A DNA stretch of 8,651 bases from Lentisphaerota bacterium (GTDB lineage Bacteria > Verrucomicrobiota > Lentisphaeria > Oligosphaerales > Oligosphaeraceae), in NCBI GenBank assembly GCA_012800625.1, contig JAAZIY010000293.1, forward strand, positions 1-8,651. Reading direction: 5' to 3'. The notes under the pieces are model-generated. The model was not told where the DNA came from. It did not search any database and saw only the letters and a program-made list of their open reading frames with translations. The position numbers were made by a program, and so were the translations under genes. Numbering within the stretch: the first letter of the stretch is position 1; the number at the start of each line of letters is the position of its first letter. Shown in pieces: positions 5,721-8,651 of the stretch.

Positions 5721-7132
5721 AAAAGCAAGGGCTGCTTGTTTCTTACTCTTTTGTCCGCCCGGTTCTGCTCGTGAAGCAAAGCCAATACTTCGTTTTCAAT
5801 TTTTTTATTGTTGCTCATCCTCCCTCGTTTTTGCCGCTTTGATTGTTTGTCGATTTCATGCTTGGGCATTTGTGCGGACCTTTGCAAAAGCACCTCCTCC
5901 AGCCGGGAGTTCATATTCAGGTTTCTTTCCAGTTTCCTGCGGATCATCCCCAGGCTGGCTACCGGAGAAAGATAGATTGCCTCATCCTGGTTGACTGCAA
6001 GGATTTGTTTCATGCTGCCGATTTTCACCTCTGCCGGCATCACGCCGCAATTAATTGTCAAGTCGTCGCTTACCCGAAAAGTGTCTTTACCCAAATCAAT
6101 GAACACTGCGTTTTCCGGGCTTTGCCCCTGTCCTTGAAATAAGTTGTCTTGTGGTCTGATGTCATATACATCGCGACGGTAGGCATGAATGCGCTGTCCA
6201 ATCCATGAAATCACTGGAACCGCCCAGGAATTACCCAGTGCCTGGTAGCGATTGGTATTTTTTGCCGAAGCAATTGCCGTATAATTATCGGGAAACCCCA
6301 TCAGCCGTTCACACTCCAGAGGGGAAAGACGCCTTATACGCTCATCTTGCAAGACGAAAAGCGACCCGTTGTAAGCCGCGGCATTACCATTCCATTTCGT
6401 TCCGTAAGAGGAATAAAGGCAGTCGGTATATTCACGGAAGACCTCGAATGTATGGCCGTCCTTTTCAAAAACCAATGCCGTTTCCGGATATCCTCTGAAG
6501 ACATTTGACTGTTTTTCGAAGAGAACATTTTCCGGGAAGAACCCCGGGTCGCTGGCCAGCAGATACAGCCTCCGTCGTTGTTGTGGCAAACCGAAATACT
6601 TTGCATCCAACACCCTCCAGGCGACATTTCGTTTAACGCCGCGGACTATTCCCGCCGCTGGCCATTTTTCACGCTCCAAAGCCTCCGGCAGACCTGCCAG
6701 GGATGACACCAGGCAACCAAAGGCATTGGTTTTATCGGCCAAAACCCCCTCGACGTTTTCCCATAGCACGAGTCCCCGGGCAAGCCCCTTCCGGCTGCGG
6801 CAGAAATCATTGGCTTCAGCAATCTCAACAAACTTCAAAGTCAGATTTCCACGCTCGTCAAGCAGGCCGTTTTTCCATCCGGCCAAAGAAAACGCCTGGC
6901 AAGGCGTGCCGCCGCAAATCAAGTCTGGAGCATCTATAAGCTCCCGGCACAGCTGTTCTGGAATTGAATTCATGTCGCCGACATTCGGCACGTCTGGGTA
7001 TTTAAGAGCCAGAACCTCAGAGGGGAATTTGGCGATTTCAGAAAACCACTTAAAGGTCCAAGGCAGTTTTTTCCATGCCATGGATGCCGCCTCAATACCG
7101 GAACAAACACTTCCAACACTATTAACATTCAA
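5717..7132 (-). CDS. DNA (cytosine-5-)methyltransferase, phage-type, with C-terminal extension
   Basis: Methylates cytosine C5 from S-adenosylmethionine. The motifs run in canonical order. Motif I is VCSGIEAA (9-16). Motif IV is GGTPCQAFS (74-82, nucleophile C78). Motif VI is ENV (125-127). Motif VIII is QQRRRLYLL (184-192). A short target-recognition region (about 195-268) includes GTKWNGN. Motif IX is near RRLSPLECERLMGFP (267-281). Motif X is RYQALGNSWAVPV (295-307). The CSGIEAA start and the tail segment YLSPVASLGMIRR (387-399) recall phage-encoded Dcm-like enzymes. About 160 residues follow motif X, ending in a lysine-rich stretch. Initiation is at TTG 7132, with an exceptionally complete Shine-Dalgarno sequence 8 bases away; the nearby ATG at 7128 is out of frame. 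The gene converges on the putative nuclease with a 4-bp stop overlap. The recognition site cannot be read. Confidence 0.9.
   Translation of the reverse strand: MNVNSVGSVCSGIEAASMAWKKLPWTFKWFSEIAKFPSEVLALKYPDVPNVGDMNSIPEQLCRELIDAPDLICGGTPCQAFSLAGWKNGLLDERGNLTLKFVEIAEANDFCRSRKGLARGLVLWENVEGVLADKTNAFGCLVSSLAGLPEALEREKWPAAGIVRGVKRNVAWRVLDAKYFGLPQQRRRLYLLASDPGFFPENVLFEKQSNVFRGYPETALVFEKDGHTFEVFREYTDCLYSSYGTKWNGNAAAYNGSLFVLQDERIRRLSPLECERLMGFPDNYTAIASAKNTNRYQALGNSWAVPVISWIGQRIHAYRRDVYDIRPQDNLFQGQGQSPENAVFIDLGKDTFRVSDDLTINCGVMPAEVKIGSMKQILAVNQDEAIYLSPVASLGMIRRKLERNLNMNSRLEEVLLQRSAQMPKHEIDKQSKRQKRGRMSNNKKIENEVLALLHEQNRADKRVRNKQPLLF
5723..5737. terminator. Weak bidirectional hairpin at the convergent stops
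   Basis: AAGCA (5723-5727) pairs with TGCTT (5733-5737) across a five-base loop. On the minus strand it is followed by a run of T into the methyltransferase stop. On the plus strand T-rich sequence follows more loosely. The stem is short and AT-rich and lies inside the last codons of the methyltransferase, so the call is tentative. Confidence 0.3.
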
Positions 7133-7136
7133 TTAT

Positions 7137-7147
7137 ATCACCTCCTT
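7137..7147 (-). promoter_or_regulatory. Full-length Shine-Dalgarno site for the methyltransferase
   Basis: The minus strand reads AAGGAGGTGAT, complementary over 11 bases to the conserved bacterial 16S rRNA 3' end. Eight bases separate GGAGG's continuation point from the TTG at 7132, which fixes the non-ATG start. Confidence 0.85.
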
Positions 7148-7157
7148 GTGGCACGGC

Positions 7158-7186
7158 ATAATATACTTGGTGCGGCCAACCAAGTG
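7158..7186 (-). promoter_or_regulatory. Inverted repeat with -10-like box upstream of the methyltransferase
   Basis: ACTTGGT (7165-7171) and ACCAAGT (7179-7185) form a perfect 7-bp inverted repeat with a 7-bp spacer. On the minus strand it runs directly into TATATTAT, a -10-like sequence, ahead of the ribosome site. No good -35 is present: CACTTG at 7186-7181 is 17 bases from TATTAT. An operator over the methyltransferase promoter and a U-tract-less hairpin ending the dapF-like transcript are both possible. Confidence 0.4.
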
Positions 7187-7202
7187 TGTCTTCGTGTGCA
7201 AA
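7180..7202 (-). repeat. ACACNAAG-type dispersed repeat, copy C
   Basis: The minus strand reads GCACACGAAGACACACTTGG, a short copy of the family. It begins 4 bases beyond the dapF-like stop and shares its end with one arm of the inverted repeat at 7165-7185. Confidence 0.55.
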
Positions 7203-7205
7203 TTC

Positions 7206-8087
7206 TCAGTCTGGGTTCCATACGCCTTTGCAGACCCGGCGCACCGGGCCGCTTTGGCTCAGGTTGAAGCGCTCGTCTATATGAGTGAGTATTTCGCCGC
7301 CCGGCATGCTGACGCTAATGGGGGAGCGGCAGAGTCCGAGCTTTTGGGCGACAGCGGCATTGGCGCAGGCGCTTGAGCCGGAGGCCAGGGTGTAGCCGGC
7401 GCCGCGCTCCCAGACCTCGATGGCTATCTGATGCGGCCCTAGAACCCGCATAAACTGCACGTTGGCCTTTTCCGGGAACATGGGGTGGGTCTCCAGCAGC
7501 GGGCCAAACTCCCGGGCCAGCTCGGCGCTGATCTGCTCGCAAAGCACGATGCAGTGCGGGTTGCCTATGTTTGCGGCGCAGAAGGTGAATTCCCTGCCCT
7601 TCAGCAATATTTTTTCCCTGATTACTTCGCGTTCTTCGCCCAGCATGGGTATGTCAGTGCTCAGGAAGGACACCCGTCCCATCTCCACCTGGATTTGCTC
7701 GCGCGGCTCGATGACCCTGGCCTCCACGCTGCCGCCCAAGGTATGCAGGCGGAAAGGCTCCTGCCCCACCATGCCCAGGTCATACAGATAGCGGCTGAAA
7801 ATACGCAGGCCGTTGCCGCTTTTCTCCGCCTCGCTGCCATCCGGATTATAGATGCGCAGCGCCGCCAGGGCCTCGCTACCGGCTTCTTCACTGCCGGCGG
7901 CGCGGCTGATTTGCACAAAGTCTTCGCTGCCAGGCAAGAATGGCCCCAGCAATATGCCGTCCGAACCCACGCCGGTGTGCCTGGCGCAAAGCTCCAAGAT
8001 GCGCTCTTCGCTCAACGGCATAGCCAAATCGGCAGGATTCAGTACTAGGTAATCATTGCCCAAACCATGATACTTGATAAATTTCAT
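7206..8087 (-). CDS. Diaminopimelate epimerase-superfamily protein, both catalytic Cys replaced by Ser
   Basis: A 293-residue DapF-fold protein (typical DapF is about 275). True DapF interconverts LL- and meso-diaminopimelate for lysine and peptidoglycan, using a cysteine thiol/thiolate pair. Substrate-binding landmarks are present: GLGND (N11), GVGSDG (39-44), YNPDGS (N81), GNPH (N176, H178), ANV (N209) and WERGAG (E227, R228). The first catalytic position reads KSGNG, with S90 in place of Cys. The second reads ASGSSAC, with S236 in place of Cys. Y232 stands where GET usually has Glu. A roughly 19-residue Ala/Ser/Glu-rich insert (about 58-76) precedes the first motif. ATG 8087 is chosen because the fold starts at MKFIKYHGLGND and AGGGA lies just upstream; the open frame to 8162 runs through the repeat. 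It may be a divergent epimerase or racemase, or a non-epimerase paralogue, so I assign no symbol. Confidence 0.8.
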   Translation of the reverse strand: MKFIKYHGLGNDYLVLNPADLAMPLSEERILELCARHTGVGSDGILLGPFLPGSEDFVQISRAAGSEEAGSEALAALRIYNPDGSEAEKSGNGLRIFSRYLYDLGMVGQEPFRLHTLGGSVEARVIEPREQIQVEMGRVSFLSTDIPMLGEEREVIREKILLKGREFTFCAANIGNPHCIVLCEQISAELAREFGPLLETHPMFPEKANVQFMRVLGPHQIAIEVWERGAGYTLASGSSACANAAVAQKLGLCRSPISVSMPGGEILTHIDERFNLSQSGPVRRVCKGVWNPD

Positions 8088-8140
8088 TGCGTTCCCTATA
8101 AAAATTAGACTCACTCTCGGACTATATCCAAAGCTGTGTC

Positions 8141-8178
8141 TTTTGGACACTAAGACACACAAAGCTACACTAAGGCAC
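8141..8178 (+). repeat. ACACNAAG-type dispersed repeat, copy D
   Basis: Begins TTTTGGACAC, then TAAGACACAC, AAAGCTACAC, TAAGGCACC, in exact register with copy B at 3741-3778 (33 of 38 identical). It overlaps the 3' end of the minus-strand gene 8170-8651 and supplies its TAG stop. Confidence 0.8.
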
Positions 8179-8651
8179 CTGGGGCGCCTCTCTGGCGTCG
8201 AGCTTTTCGCGTATCACTTTCAGGCGCCGCGCTCGGGCCTCCTGCACGAACTCCAACTCGCTGGCCAGCAGCTCCTCCAGGCTGGTCTGCATGGCTCTGC
8301 GCCGGTCCAGAAAAACCCTGGCAGCAGCAGCCATGCCGCTGATCTCATGCAACAGACCGCTGCGCCGGACTTCCTCGAGCTGCTCGGCGCTAAGAATATT
8401 GCCGATATAGTCCTCATGCAAGAGCCGCATCAGGTTGCGATAGCGCTTGGCCACCTCCACAGCAAGCAGGTGCGGACGTCGGTAGCTGGCATAAAAAGTA
8501 CCCAGAAAGCTGACGATGCGGTCGCGCTGCTGCATGGAGTCGAAGCGCTGGCTGACCAGGTCCAGCTGCGAGCAGGCAAAATTGAAGCTGGGGCGGTCTC
8601 CGAAGGTCAGCTTCTCTATGGTCTCCACCGGGGAGCGTCCGGTTTTCAGAC
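8170..8651 (-). CDS. Unrecognised helical protein, C-terminal part
   Basis: The reading frame is open from the right window edge to a TAG at 8172-8170, about 160 residues. A GTG at 8628 could be a start, but the frame continues upstream without a stop (LKTGRSP precedes it). The protein therefore probably begins beyond the window. The visible part is rich in charged residues and predicted-helix-like, with an FNFACSQLDL segment, a YASYRRPHLLAVEVAKRYR segment and a long Arg/Glu-rich C-terminal helix ending APQVP. I see no signal peptide, membrane segment, catalytic motif or known domain. The gene points the same way as the dapF-like gene and lies 82 bp upstream of it, so the two may be cotranscribed. 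The final codons and stop come from repeat copy D. Coding is supported by length and GC-rich codon use only. Confidence 0.6.
   Translation of the reverse strand, partial: LKTGRSPVETIEKLTFGDRPSFNFACSQLDLVSQRFDSMQQRDRIVSFLGTFYASYRRPHLLAVEVAKRYRNLMRLLHEDYIGNILSAEQLEEVRRSGLLHEISGMAAAARVFLDRRRAMQTSLEELLASELEFVQEARARRLKVIREKLDAREAPQVP

Noticed and set aside
6726..7376. Plus-strand open frame of 216 codons
   Set aside because: It is antisense to the methyltransferase and DapF-like genes, has no motif, and crosses a clear intergenic regulatory region.
8088..8162. N-terminal extension of the DapF-like frame to 8162
   Set aside because: The extension is coded by repeat copy D and lies before the invariant DapF N-terminus at 8087, which has its own ribosome site.

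Overview
The window looks like a chromosomal segment from a GC-rich Gram-negative-type bacterium. It carries an accessory, AT-richer insert. Two features weakly suggest the Planctomycetes-Verrucomicrobia-Lentisphaerae neighbourhood: a short release-factor-like GGQ protein of a kind I associate with that group, and dispersed intergenic repeats. No marker gene is present, so this placement is low confidence.

Layout. Positions 1-58 hold three back-to-back perfect hairpins, the last preceded (on the minus strand) by GTAG, as in REP elements. A plus-strand run follows: dihydroorotase (pyrC, 128-1408), then a probable operon of a hydroxypyruvate-isomerase-type TIM barrel (1545-2366), a metal-dependent amidohydrolase (2408-3223) and a release-factor-like GGQ protein (3213-3707). 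An inositol-monophosphatase-family enzyme (3860-4657) comes next after a 152-bp repeat-bearing gap.

The region 4764-7132 is an apparent type II restriction-modification module. It has a zinc-cysteine/HNH-like protein on the plus strand (4764-5720) and a phage-type C5-cytosine methyltransferase on the minus strand (5717-7132). They converge with their stop codons overlapping by 4 bp. GC content drops sharply here (35% in one 60-base block of the nuclease gene, against 67% in a pyrC block), which suggests acquisition. The left edge carries a second GTAG-type REP hairpin and a 9-bp tandem array. The right edge carries a strong ribosome binding site and an inverted repeat upstream of the methyltransferase.

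To the right, on the minus strand, lie a DapF-superfamily protein (7206-8087) in which both catalytic cysteines are serine, and the C-terminal part of an unrecognised helical protein running off the window (8170-8651).

Four intergenic copies of a degenerate ACACNAAG-type repeat sit beside gene ends (about 1409, 3741, 7180 and 8141). Two of them match at 33 of 38 positions, and one supplies the stop codon of the last gene. The most interesting items are the Ser/Ser DapF homologue, the restriction-modification module with its unclassified nuclease, and the REP-like elements. No tRNA, rRNA or CRISPR array was seen.
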